Below, piece by piece: positions 35,262 through 46,376 of a stretch of DNA of 64,000 bases. Every line of letters begins with the position of its first letter. The first letter of the stretch is position 1. Position numbers and translations under genes: made by a program. The notes below the pieces were generated by a model. It worked only from the letters and a program-made list of their open reading frames with translations. It was not told the origin of the DNA and did no database searches. Origin of the DNA: Garcia nutans. Its lineage: Eukaryota; Streptophyta; Magnoliopsida; Malpighiales; Euphorbiaceae. Location: positions 65,639,001-65,703,000 of the forward strand of contig CANTUV010000031.1 in assembly GCA_947685225.1 (NCBI GenBank), given 5' to 3'.

Positions 35262-37238
35262 TCAACTCTGAAACAACTGAGGATATTGCTCTCGCATGGA
35301 TTGTTCACTTTCCCAAGTTGCTTCTTCTTTTTCATGATTCTTCCATAGAACCTTCACCAATGGCACTCTCTTGTTTCTCAGCTCTTTCACATCATGTGCC
35401 AAGATAGCAACTGGTTCCTCCTCAAATGTCAAATCGGGATTCACTTCAACAGATTCAATTTGCAACACATGAGATGGATCTGATCTGTACCTCCTCAACA
35501 TAGAAACATGAAATACATTATGAATACGATCCAACTCAGGTGGCAAAGCAAGTCGATACGCAACTGGCCCAATTCTTTCCAAAACTTCATACGATCCAAT
35601 GAAACGAGGACTCAATTTCCCTTTCCGACCGAACCTCAAAATCTTCTTCCAAGGAGATACTTTCAGAAATACCTTATCCCCAACATCAAACTCTATGTCT
35701 CTCCTTTTCAGATCTGCATAAGACTTCTGTCGGTCTGAAGCTGCTTTCAACTTGCCTCGAATCAATTTCACTTTCTCTTCAGTTTCTTGAATCAAATCAG
35801 GACCAATCAACTTATTATCTCCAAGCTCATTCCAGCAAAGAGGTGTCCTACACCGTCTACCATACAATGCTTCAAACGGTGCCATACCAATGCTGGATTG
35901 GTGACTGTTGTTGTAAGCAAACTCCACAAGAGGTAAAAATCTATCCCAACTTCCAGAGAAATCAATGACACAACTTCTCAACATATCTTCAATAATCTGT
36001 ATCACCCTCTCTGACTGTCCATCCGTCTGTGGATGAAAAGCAGTGCTGAAGTGTAATCGAGAACCCAAAGTACTATGCAAACTCTTCCAAAATCTTGAAG
36101 TAAATCGGGGATCTCGATCAGACACTAAAGAAGTTGGAACACCATGCAACTTCACAATCTCATGGATATACAGCTCAGCTAATCTCTCCAAAGAGTAATC
36201 CATCCGAACCGGAAGGAAATGAGCTGTCTTAGTCAATCTATCCACAATCACCCATATAGCATCATGCTTCTTTTGTGTCAAAGGCAACCCAGACACAAAA
36301 TCCATCGTCACTCTATCCCACTTCCATTCTGGTACTGATAATGGTTGAAGCAATCCAGTTGGAACTTGATGCTCTGCTTTAACCTTCTGACAGGTGAGAC
36401 ATTTCGACACAAAATCTGCAATATCTCTCTTCAAACCAATCCACCAGCAATGTTGTCTCAAATCATGATACATCTTTGTATTACCCGGATGCATAGCAAA
36501 CACTGACTGATGTGCTTCTTCTAAAATGACTCTTTTCAAATTAGCATCATCGGGTACACACAATCGGTTCTTAAACCAGAGACTCCCATCACCTTTCACA
36601 ACAAAATCTCTAGTCTTCCCATTCTTGCAATCTGAAATAATCTTCTGAATCTTCATATCAATCAACTGAGCCTCTTTGATCTGATCTAACAAAACTGGTT
36701 TCAAAAGCAACTGTGCCAACAATGCACCATCATCACAAGGTACAAAACTGGCATGCAAAGCTCTCAACTCAACAAGCAACAAGAGCGAGTAAACAGTTAA
36801 ACCAGCTAAAGACTTCCGACTCAAAGCATCAGCAACAATATTTGCTTTACCTGGATGATAATCAATCAAACAGTCATAGTCTTTAATCAATTCCAACCAT
36901 CTCCTCTGCCGAAGATTGAGCTCTTTTTGAACACCCAAATATTTCAAACTTTTGTGATCAGTGTAGATAAAACATTTCTCCCCAAACAGATAGTGTCGCC
37001 AAATCTTCAATGCAAACACAATGGCTGCTAGCTCCAAATCATGGGTCGGATAGTTAAGCTCATGCGGTTTCAACTGTCGAGATGCATAAGCTATAACTTT
37101 ACCTTCTTGCATCAGAACACACCCCAAACCACTATGTGAAGCATCACTGTAGATCACATATGGTTTGCCTTCAACAGGTAAAGTAAGAACAGGCGCTTGA
37201 GTCAACATTTCTCTCAACTGCTCAAAGCTAATCTGACA
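35262..37238 (-). pseudogene. pol: RNase H-integrase-chromodomain part of F gag-pol
   Basis: This is in the same frame as the upstream half, separated only by the TAG at 37239-37241. Counting from the first Met after the stop (651 residues), RNase H shows SDAS (Asp 25), LELAA (Glu 62), YTDHKS (Asp 87) and VADALS (Asp 130). Integrase has the zinc residues His 236, His 243, Cys 273 and Cys 276 and the catalytic triad Asp 306 (TMDFVSG), Asp 367 (VSDRDPRF) and Glu 403 (DGQSERV). A GPY-like region (LSPRFIGSYEVLERIG) leads to a C-terminal chromodomain at about 595-651 (KELRNKRVPLVKVLW, EEATWESE). Chromodomains of this group are thought to direct integration to heterochromatin. All key residues are present. 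Confidence 0.93.
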
Positions 37239-39899
37239 CTAATCTGTCCACACAAATCTCACTCCCTTACGAAGCAATCTGGTAAGTGGAGTAGCTATCA
37301 AAGAAAACCCTTTCACAAACCGCCGGTAATAGCCTGCCAAACCCAGAAAACTTCTAACCTCTGTCACCGACTTGGGTGGACTCCAATTTAAAATGGCTTC
37401 AACTTTACTCTGATCAACTCTAATGCCTTCTGCTGAGACAATATGTCCGAGAAAAGCGACTTGATCCAACCAGAACTCACACTTTGACAGTTTGGCAAAC
37501 AACTGCTTCTCTCTCAAAATCTGCAACACAATCCACAGATGCATATCATGTTCCTCTTCATTCCGCGAATACACCAGAATGTCATCGATGAAGACCACTA
37601 CAAACTGATCCAGATAGGGCTTGAACACCCTATTCATCAAATCCATAAAAACTGCAGGTGCATTCGTCAAGCCAAAAGGCATAACTAGAAACTCATAATG
37701 TCCATACCTGGTCCGAAAGGCGGTCTTGGAAATGTCTTCAGCTTTAACTCTCAATTGATGGTACCCAGATCTCAAATCAATTTTAGAAAACACAGCTGCA
37801 CCCTTCAATTGATCAAAGAGATCATCGATTCTAGGCAAAGGATATTTATTTTTAATAGTCACCTTGTTCAATTGCCTATAATCGATGCACAACCTCATAG
37901 TACCATCTTTCTTCTTCACAAATAGCACAGGAGCTCCCCAAGGAGAAACACTGGGGCGAATAAATCCTTTATCCAACAACTCCTGTAATTGCACTTTCAA
38001 TTCCCTCAATTCTGCTGGTGCCATTCTATAAGGAGTAATAGAGATAGGAGTGGTACCAGGCAACAATTCAATACCGAACTCCACCTCTCTCTCAGGAGGT
38101 AACCCTGGCAACTCCTCTGGAAATACATCTGGGAACTCTGCAACTATGGCAATACTATCAATGGGAGAACCCTTCACTCTAGTATCTATCACATGAGCAA
38201 GATAAGCTTCACACCCCTTTCTAATCAACCTCCTGGCTACAACAGCTGAAACAAATAAGGAGGCTAGCTGTTCCTGCTCATTAGATACCATCACCTCTTT
38301 ACCATCAGCAGTTCTCAAAGAAACAATTTTCCTTTTACAGTCTACCACAGCTCCATGTCTAGATAGCCAATCCATACCTAGGATCACATCATATTCCTTA
38401 AATGGCATCTCAATCAAATCTCCAAGGAACTCCTCACCTTGCACCCTCACTGCACTTTCTCGGTGCACCTTACTCACAACCACACTATGCCCTAACGGAT
38501 TTGTCAACAAAACATCAAATCCTAGGGACTCAGCATGCATATCAGACATAGGCAAAACAGATGCACTAATATAAGAATGTGTGGAACCCGGATCAATCAA
38601 AGCAAGTAATGAAGTATCAAATAAAGAAAAAGTACCAGCTATGACTGCCGAAGCATCTGGCTGCCTCTGCATAACATACATCCTCTGGGAAGACCCAACC
38701 TCCTCTGGTCTACTCTCTCTGGATGTAGCACCTCCTCTAACACTGAACCCAGATCTGCCTCCCCGGCTGCTACCTCTGCCTGCTCGACCTCCCCTCACAC
38801 TAGGTCGAGAAGCTGCAGTATCAACTGACATCCGCTCCTGTCTCTCTGGACAATCTCTAATAAAATGCTCAGGAGATCCACATCTGAAGCACACAGCTGA
38901 CCCACTATACCTCCAACAAGTACCCCTATGTGATCCACCACACTGAGTACACACAGGTAAAACGGATCTCTGAGTCACTGGGGTCGGAGCACTCGCAGCT
39001 GAAGCTGCAGGTCTAAATCTCTGCCTCTGGAACTGTACTGACCTACCAGCTGACCTCTGACTCCTACCAACTCTAGGAACAAAGCTTCCTTTACCTCTTT
39101 TAACAGAAGAAGACCCTGCCTCAAACTGGGGCCTCCTAACCCTAACCTCTTCCTCTGAAGCAGCTGCAATAACTTGAGCTCGTTCCACACTCCGAGCTGC
39201 TGCCACTAGCTGGGAGAAATCGTGATATCTAGATCCAGCCACTAGACACATGATAGAGGGCCTCAATCCCTCCTCAAATCTCCTGCATCTATCTATCTCA
39301 TCAGCTATAATGCCCCCAGCATACTGGCTCAATCGGATAAACTCAACCTCATACTCAGTTACAGTCTTGCTATCTTGCTTCAAGCTTAAGAACTCCATCT
39401 TCTTCATGTCTTTGTACTCCCTAGGAGTATACTTCAACTCAAATTCTCTCAGAAAATCCGCATATGACAAGGTCGGTGGATCATCCATAGAATGGGGCAC
39501 TGTCCTCCACCAGTCGTATGCATCCTTCTGTAGCAAAGATCTTGCATAATCAAACTTTTCCTCTGATGTGGCTTGCAACTGAATAAAGATCCTCTGTACT
39601 TTGTCAAGCCACTGTTCTGCTATAGCTGGATCAGTAGTACCAAGGAAATCCTCCGCTCCATACTTCCTTAGTTTATCATAGTGCCTCACTGGTACCACAG
39701 GCTGAGGGGGTGGTGGCACTGGTGCTTTCCTCATAACTTCCATCATATGTCTAAACCAGGCTGGCGGAACCTCCTCTCCAACTGGTCTACCCGACACCGA
39801 AGCAGGTGCCTCCTCAACACTATCAACTCTAGCTCCCTCAGCAGGAGCAATACTCTCGGCACTACCCTCAATCGACTGACGTGAGTGAGAATCCATCAC
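37239..39899 (-). pseudogene. gag-pol: gag-protease-RT part of F gag-pol (886 codons, ends at a nonsense codon)
   Basis: The start MMDSHSRQSIEGSAES is shared with G. The gag core lies at about residues 85-240; a Cys cluster CTQCGGSHRGTC at 317-328 and an intact CCHC knuckle CFRCGSPEHFIRDC at 337-350 follow, then a Gly/Arg-rich linker. The protease active site is in ALIDPGSTHSYIS (Asp 436) and the flap-side motif is ILGMDWLSRHG near 506. RT spans about 625-850, with CIDYRQLNKV, KIDLRSGYHQL, FGLTNAPAVF and the catalytic FIDD at 770-773. The frame ends in VWTD at a TAG where relatives have glutamine, between RT and RNase H. Gag and pol share one frame without a shift, as is usual for this clade. 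Confidence 0.94.
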
Positions 39900-40046
39900 A
39901 ACCTAACACTGCAAACACAGTAGAATACTTCTTATTAAAGATCAGAGGTTGCCAATCCCAAAAATATAAGTTATTCAAAAACCACTTTTTAAGTAAAAAT
40001 ATTCTTTTTTCTTATATTTTACCTAGGTTGAGAATCTCAAACCTAG

Positions 40047-40058
40047 GCTCTGATACCA
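40047..40058 (-). other. Primer binding site of element F, tRNA-iMet type
   Basis: The minus strand reads TGGTATCAGAGC seven bases inside the LTR. Confidence 0.92.
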
Positions 40059-40065
40059 AAACAAT

Positions 40066-42550
40066 TGTAACACCCCCACATTCAGTACACACACACTACA
40101 ACACCACAATGTAGCATATGTGCACCGAATATAGGAGTGCTACGGCTTTTCATCAACATTCAAAACATTTTTATATAATACCATCATCTTTCTCAATATA
40201 CATTATAGATATATAAATACATTTAAGTAGTACACAACGGAAGTTATAAAATATTTACACATATGAAAACATTTGAGTACATATTTATCATTACATATAT
40301 ATTTACAATATAAACAAAATCTTTACAAAATATAAAAGAGTTATACATGATTGGCAAATCTACTCTGATCTTTAAGTTCCCAAAATCAACTCTTCAATGT
40401 CTACTCTCACTCGGTCTAGAAGAGCTCTCGGGTTCAACTCTATCAACTCTATTACCTGCGCGATTAAACACTATCGCGCTAAGCCAAGGGCTTAGTAAGA
40501 AAATTCATACTAATGTTATGCTTTAGTGCAATGCAATGTTTCACATTTGTATTAATAAATCAACATCAATGGTACACACACAATTAGTAAAGATCATACT
40601 CAACAAACAATATTCCGTGAATAGTCCGCTTCATTATATAAGTAATATTAACATTTCATTACATTAGAACAACATTTATGTTATTCATAAAACCTAGACA
40701 CCTATGGGCCCATCAAGTATTTAATACGATATTCAAAATTCAGAGTTACTGCTTTGGTTCATAAACACCATTATCAAGCCCGTAGGCAACATATACATAT
40801 ATATCTCTATCCATGGATAGTGTAACAGACCCAGTCTCTTGGATCATCAACTCATCTAACTCGAGGAGATCCTCAACCCGGCAAGACTGTTACAAATCTA
40901 ATATCTTATAATATCAATTTTCATAGTGTAACAGACCCAGTCTCTTGGACCTCAATTCAACTCACTTTGAAGAGATCCTCAACCCGGCAAGACTGTTAAC
41001 TTTCATTAAATAGGCATGCCTTTAAAAAAAAACCAGAACTCTGAAACTGAATATCATATTAAACATACACTTATTTCAAACTCTTTCTCAATCTTTCTCA
41101 TCAATTAGGCAAACATGCCATACATCATTCAATTATATCATCATAGCCAATCACAATGGCTTTATAGCATTTCATATCTCAATTCATATTGTGCATATAG
41201 CATTATTAGTATCACATTTCAAAGTACATTATTCATAATACACATCACCATTCACAAGCCTCACAATACACAATACATAACCTTATTCATGTAATATCAT
41301 ATGCATTATCAATTCCATATCATCTCACATTTCATGATTCAACAATGATGTTAGACAAATGATATCTATTTTGATCCTTGACAACTCAAATGGATGATCT
41401 ATTTAACATGTATTTGAGAATCTTGTTGTAAGATTAGATTGCTTCCAATAAGGTGAACAGAACCTTTCTAGCGGTCGCGCCTCACTTGAATACGACCGCC
41501 CCATACAATTACAAGATGAAACCTTATTACAGTAGGTTTCGCGGCCAGAAGCCCGACCTAAGTCGCGACCGCACTTCACAATCACAAGATGAAACCTTAT
41601 TACAGTAGGTTTCGCGGCCAGAAGCCCGACCTAAGTCGCGACCGCACTTGAATAATAGCGACCGTCCCAAATTACGTTTCTCTCATGCATAAACCCTAAA
41701 TGTAACCAACCCTCTTCCAAATGCATTTTAACATATAATTCCAAACACAAACTCACTCAAATGGATATAACTCATGTCATAACACATATTCATCACAATA
41801 ACCACTTAAACAACACATTTGAACACAAACCATCTCAAAACCCTAACTCAAACTTTACTCTTGATTTTCCACTATCAATCTTCACTTATTTTTCCATAAT
41901 CACAACCAAACCAACACCAATTCCAATTTTTAACTTTAAATCAATTCTAACACTTGCAAACACATATCAAATACACCAAATCATTACATCAACAAATCAC
42001 ACTTCACTTTAAACATAACTTCAAAATTTACAAAGGAAAACAAGAGATTTCTTACCTTAGATAAAGAAATTTCACAAATCTCTAACCAAACTCTTTGATT
42101 GCCTCTTCAATTGAACTCTAGCATCAAGAACACTTCTCTTCCTCTTTCTCTCCTTCAATCACCGGCACCCATAATGAAAAGAAAACAAAATAGCCACAAG
42201 TCAAACACTTTTCCATCTTTTAATCTCCACCAAGAGATTTCTAAAGGTAAATTACCTCAATGCCCTTAACCATATAACTCACCTTTTGTCTCATATAAGC
42301 CCATTTAAGTAATTACACACTCAACACAAAAATATCTCTTTTCCTTTGACTCTTCCTTTGACCCATTTATATGTTATATATATATCATCATATACACAAC
42401 ATATACCATTCTCTCTAAACCCTATTTTCTTTCCCAATTTCTTTTCTCTTGCAATTAACATATATATACAATCCAATATAACAACAACAACAATAACAAC
42501 AATAACAATAACATAATCAAAACTTCTAGACCATATATGAGGATATTACA
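40066..42550 (-). repeat. 5' LTR of element F (2485 bp)
   Basis: This is nearly identical to 32728-35214. Twin hairpins lie at 40458-40495, the 70-bp modules at 40822-41000 and the GC-rich cassette at 41471-41668. Confidence 0.93.
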
Positions 42551-42555
42551 GCGAC
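42551..42555. repeat. Target-site duplication of F, right copy
   Basis: gcgac follows GATATTACA and matches 32723-32727; Athila integrase codons resume here. Confidence 0.9.
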
Positions 42556-42912
42556 CCCATACCATCCACAGACTTCAGGACAAGTTAAGACATCCAATAA
42601 GCAAATCAAAGGAATTCTGGAAAAAACAGTCAACTCATCAAGGAAGGATTGGGCAAGTAGATTGAATGATGCATTGTGGGCATATCGAAGGTTTTGCTTT
42701 TCAATTCTCATCTCCGACTGTTTCTAGGAAAACTCAAGTCTCGATGGAGCGGTCCTTTCGAGATAACTCAAGTATATCCTTCCGGTGCTATAGAATTGCT
42801 TAACTCTCGAACGAATGAAACTTTTAAAGTAAATGGACAGAGAGTTAAACCATATAATGAGGGGTTCCTAGAAGTAAGGATTGTCGATAGTACTTTGATC
42901 TACGATCCTTAA
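42556..42912 (+). pseudogene. pol: C-terminal integrase of Athila D, right of insertion F
   Basis: Sequence resumes with a HPQTSGQ-type motif (here GQVKTSNKQIKGILEKTV). The residue expected to be the third catalytic acid (Glu in Athila GQxExSN) is lysine. After a frame change, the GPF-type C-terminal domain is readable at 42676-42912 (LKSRWSGPFEITQVYPSG, VNGQRVKPYNEGF). Just downstream, a GCGCTCGATGGGAGGTAACC sequence near 42951-42970 resembles a conserved word that follows integrase in Athila elements, as I recall. The copy is inactive from the missing acid, the frameshift and insertion F. Confidence 0.85.
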
Positions 42913-44593
42913 TTCTTGCAGTAATGTCCAGCTAAGACGATGTTAAAGAAGCGCTCGATGGGAGGTAACCCATTGTTATTGTTTTTAGCATTTTAGTTTA
43001 GTATATTCAGTTTATTTATTTATTTTCCCTTCTATTTTTCTTTAAGGCTTGATGGTTTGGAGATTGGAAGTGTTTTTATTCTTGCAGAGAGCAGGCCAGG
43101 AGCATTGAGTTTAATTGAGAAAAGGAGGGCCAGCCAGTTCTAACTTTCCTTGATCGCATGTTTATGCTGAAGTCGTGATATTTGCTTTAGTTGTTTTCTT
43201 TCATGTTGATTATTTGCACGAAAGCTTCACTATGCGCGACAGAAAAGAGGTTCTTTCTATCTTTTCTTTTGTTTACATTGAGGACAATGTAACTCATAAG
43301 TGTGGGGTAATTTTTAAGCTTTCCCTTAATTTTTGTTTTATTTTCTTTGTGTTATATTGTGCATTTTTCATGGCATAATTGTTGGAAACTTATTGACTTT
43401 TCTATAATTCTAGCATTACATTTGAGCCTTTAGTATTAGCATAGAGATTAGCATTTGAATTCATTCAGGATCAATTTTCACGTTCTGCAATTCATGACAT
43501 ATAAATCTCTGAGAACCCACCCTTTGTGAGTTTTGAGCCTCATAGATTAAATATTATCGTCAATCAATTTTCTTTTCTTAAGTGTGCACCTTCATGATTT
43601 TGTATCTCTAGAGCTTGCTTTTTCATACTAATTAAACTCACACTATCATTTCATCTCAAGTTATAAAATGATGAAGGCAAATTAGGATTACCCCCTTAAA
43701 TTTAAAAAGACCTCCCTTAATTGTGAATTCCTTAGTGAGCCAAGTTGAGCCTTTGACCTTTTCTTGATTGATCAACACAATTCATAACTCAACATTTTCC
43801 TATTATTATCATACCTTCATTAAGGAATGGAGTTTCTTATGATATGACAATAGGAGTGGTTTAATTGATAAGTGTGGGGTAAAAAAAATAAAAAATAAAA
43901 AAAATAAAAAATAAAAAAAATAAAAAATAAAATAGTATTGTTTTAGTAAGATTTGGGGTTGAAATGCATACTTTGCAGATTGTATTTGACAAAGAGTCGA
44001 TTATTCTTTTCTTCTACATTTGAGCTAGATGTTCAATACAAAATTCATATATTTTCTAGCATTAGTCATCAAAGAGGAATTTCGACTCATTTACTTTTCT
44101 TTAAGTATGCAAGTATTTGAGACTATTAAAGGTTGGTGAGTGTGTCATTTGAGGGAGTTACGAGTTTCTATGCAAGATTATTGTCTAATTTAGATACTCC
44201 ATTTCTTAATGTTCCAACTTAAATGTCTTTTCTCACACCTTCGCCTTAGCCCCATTACATCCAAACAAAAAGACCTTTGGATTATTTCTTGAGAAAATTC
44301 AGTGAGAGAGATTGGATAATTAAGCAAGTTTATGGCAGTATGCAGTCATGATTGGTTTGAGTGAATTAACCTTTGAAATTGAGAGAAACACTTAGATGAG
44401 AGATGAGATTTGTTATGTCTGAATTAATGAATGAGTTAAGAAAATCTAGATTGAAGTAAATTGCATTTATTTATTGCCGAGTATTAAAGGATTTCATCTT
44501 ATATACTTGAATTACAGATAAGGTTAATTGAGTTTTTAATTTATGCTATGTGAATTTGCTTGAGGACACGCAAAGTTTTAAGTGTGGGGTAGT
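42913..44593 (+). other. 3' non-coding region of Athila D with three polypurine-tract-like words
   Basis: About 1.7 kb without a supported gene. Athila elements often carry an envelope-like ORF here; none is visible. The short frame 43175-43378 shows only hydrophobic stretches and is not convincing. The word AAGTGTGGGGTA occurs at about 43298-43309, 43870-43881 and 44580-44591. The last directly precedes the LTR and is the likely polypurine tract. An A-rich minisatellite (AAAAAATAAAA units) lies at about 43880-43932. Confidence 0.7.
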
Positions 44594-44891
44594 TGTTTTA
44601 TTAGTTTTTGTCATAAAATTGCTATTTATTTATTATGATAATTATTGTTTTCTTCATGCATTTTGGTAGTTTTAATATGTTTATTTAGTGATTTCAGCAA
44701 TTTGGTAGTTTTTAATTTATCCCAGTGTTTAGATAATTTTTGTACTAGTTTTTAGTATGATGTTTATGTGTTTTTAGTTAATGTTTCATTTGATTCTTGT
44801 TTAAAGTTTGTTTTAAGTGTTTGTTTTAGGTTAAAGTGCAAAAACTCCCTTGGAAGATCAAAACAAAGAAAGAAGAGCATGAATCAAGCAA

Positions 44892-45206
44892 GACATGGCC
44901 AAGCCAAATCAAGCCTGGCCATGTCACCTCAAAGGAAATCTTGGCAGAACATGACGCGGGCAGGAGACACGGCCAAGCCACTGACCGTGTCTCACCTAAA
45001 GGGCAAAACCAAAGAAACCAAGCAAAGAAAGAAAAGAAACAGTAGGTGACACTGGCAGGTGACACGGCCAAACCACTGGCCGTGTCATGTCATCTCCAAA
45101 GAACAAAGAAGAGCAAGGAAAGAAACAGAAGCTGACACACCCAGGTGACACGGCCAAGCCACTGGCTGTGTCACATGACACAGCCACAAGCTTGGCCGTG
45201 TCACTC
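44892..45206 (+). repeat. GACACGGCC/GGCCGTGTC palindromic cassette, D right LTR
   Basis: This has the same organisation as 17455-17755 with one more unit. The word GACACAGCCACAAGCTTGGC near 45177-45196 differs by one base from GACACGGCCACAAGCTTGGC in the LTR of the unrelated element G. Confidence 0.8.
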
Positions 45207-45255
45207 CATGGGACCAAAGAAAAAAAGAAAGCGCGGATTTTTAGCGAGGGATTTG

Positions 45256-45263
45256 TATAAATA
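45256..45263 (+). promoter_or_regulatory. Putative TATA box of Athila D, right LTR
   Basis: TATAAATA at the position matching 17793-17800. Confidence 0.65.
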
Positions 45264-46249
45264 AGAAGATTGGGGCAAGAGAAAAGGGGATCAACTTCTT
45301 CAGCTGTTCAACACACACACTTCCAGCCGTCCAACACATATCTTTCAGCCGTTCTTCACTTTTCTCTTGAAGATTGATTTCACTTTCATTCAAACACTCT
45401 AGATCAAATTAGTTTTAGCCATTGCATTATTCTTTTACCAAAAAATCTGAGCAAGAGATTCTTCAGAAGCCAAAAGAAGTTTGTAATTTTGTTTTATTCT
45501 TGAACTCTATCTCTTAAGTTTCATTGAAATTGTATTTATGAATTCTCTAATGTCTAAATTAATTTCTTTGAATTTTAATGAGATGAATTTGTTTGATAGC
45601 ATCACTATGAACTAATTTTGATCTAGTCTAGGGTTTGTATGGATATACTATGATTGTATGAATTGGTTATTTCTCTTAATTGGTTTATTTCTCTTATCCT
45701 TAATTGAATGGAATAATGTTAATATACAATTGATTGGCCATAAATTATGTGTTTTAGGTATTTAGATGAAGGATTGAGAAATGAAGTCTAATACTGGAAT
45801 AATTCAATTATGGACTTAGGTGAATTAGAAATATAAACCTAAGGAAAAGATCATTTTGATTGTAATAAGATTAATTGAAAGAGGTTTGAATGCGAGAGCT
45901 TATTTCCTTGATTTGATTAATTAAGTTGCTTGAAATCTGATCTTTGAAATTAAATCAGTTGAGAGGAATAGTTGTTCATACATATAAATTAGTAGAGAAG
46001 TGCAAACCCTAGGCTTTTCTATTAAGTGAATCAATATACTTGTTTAGTTTCCTTTCATTATTCTAAAGTCAATTCGTTTTTGTTTTCGATAGTTGTTCAG
46101 CAATTTAATTTTATAAATCAAAAAGTATTAATTGATAATTTGATTATTACGACTTGATAAATAATTAACTCATCTAGCTTCCTTGTGAGACGACCTTGAG
46201 GTGTTCATCGAAATACTACAGCAGCCTCGTATACTTGCGAGTGTAGCTT

Positions 46250-46376
46250 TAGTGATGCTTCACATAATTGTTTAGGTTGTGTTCTAATGCAGGAGGGCAG
46301 AGTCATTGCTTATGCATTTCGATAGTTGAAGTCCCATGAATTGAACTACCCGACTCATGATTTGGAGTTAGCAGCC
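46250..46376 (+). pseudogene. Second copy of an RNase H scrap of element C
   Basis: This repeats 16987-17113 (residues SDASHNCLGCVLMQE to THDLELAA) with about 4-5% difference, and is again followed by a Tat/Ogre-like LTR start. It lies on the far side of element D, so a segment of about 170 bp (element C plus 43 bp of LTR) is present on both sides of D. That is far longer than a target-site duplication. Confidence 0.88.

Larger units (their letters stand above)
32728..42550 (-). mobile_element. Element F: near-intact Tekay-type chromovirus
   Basis: This complete element of about 9.8 kb on the minus strand has LTRs of 2487 and 2485 bp, a tRNA-iMet primer site, a polypurine tract, a perfect 5-bp TSD and a single gag-pol reading frame of about 1546 codons with one nonsense codon. 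By eye the LTRs differ at about six sites, mostly single substitutions plus an A-run length change. It is therefore probably one of the youngest insertions in the window. Confidence 0.95.
17157..46253 (+). mobile_element. Element D: Athila retrotransposon carrying insertions E and F
   Basis: LTRs are at 17157-18799 and 44594-46253. A tRNA-Asp-like primer site, Athila-type gag, protease with DLGASVNLMP, RT with FMDDF, RNase H and integrase are present in order. Removing E (22856-31868) and F (32728-42550) leaves about 10 kb. Coding parts carry many stops and frameshifts. No envelope-like ORF follows integrase. The right LTR lacks its last dozen bases and is joined to a duplicated piece of element C, so there is no normal TSD. 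Confidence 0.9.
44594..46253 (+). repeat. 3' LTR of Athila element D, end truncated
   Basis: This matches 17157-18790 but stops at GTGTAGCTTTAGT, lacking the last dozen bases, and is joined through TAGT to a copied piece of element C. It has an additional cassette unit of about 31 bp (near 45172-45203) and about 13 bp more before the TATA box than the left LTR. Confidence 0.85.

Noticed and set aside
43175..43378. Possible envelope-like ORF in Athila D
   Set aside because: Only 67 codons, with hydrophobic residues but no signal peptide or transmembrane arrangement typical of the family's envelope-like proteins.
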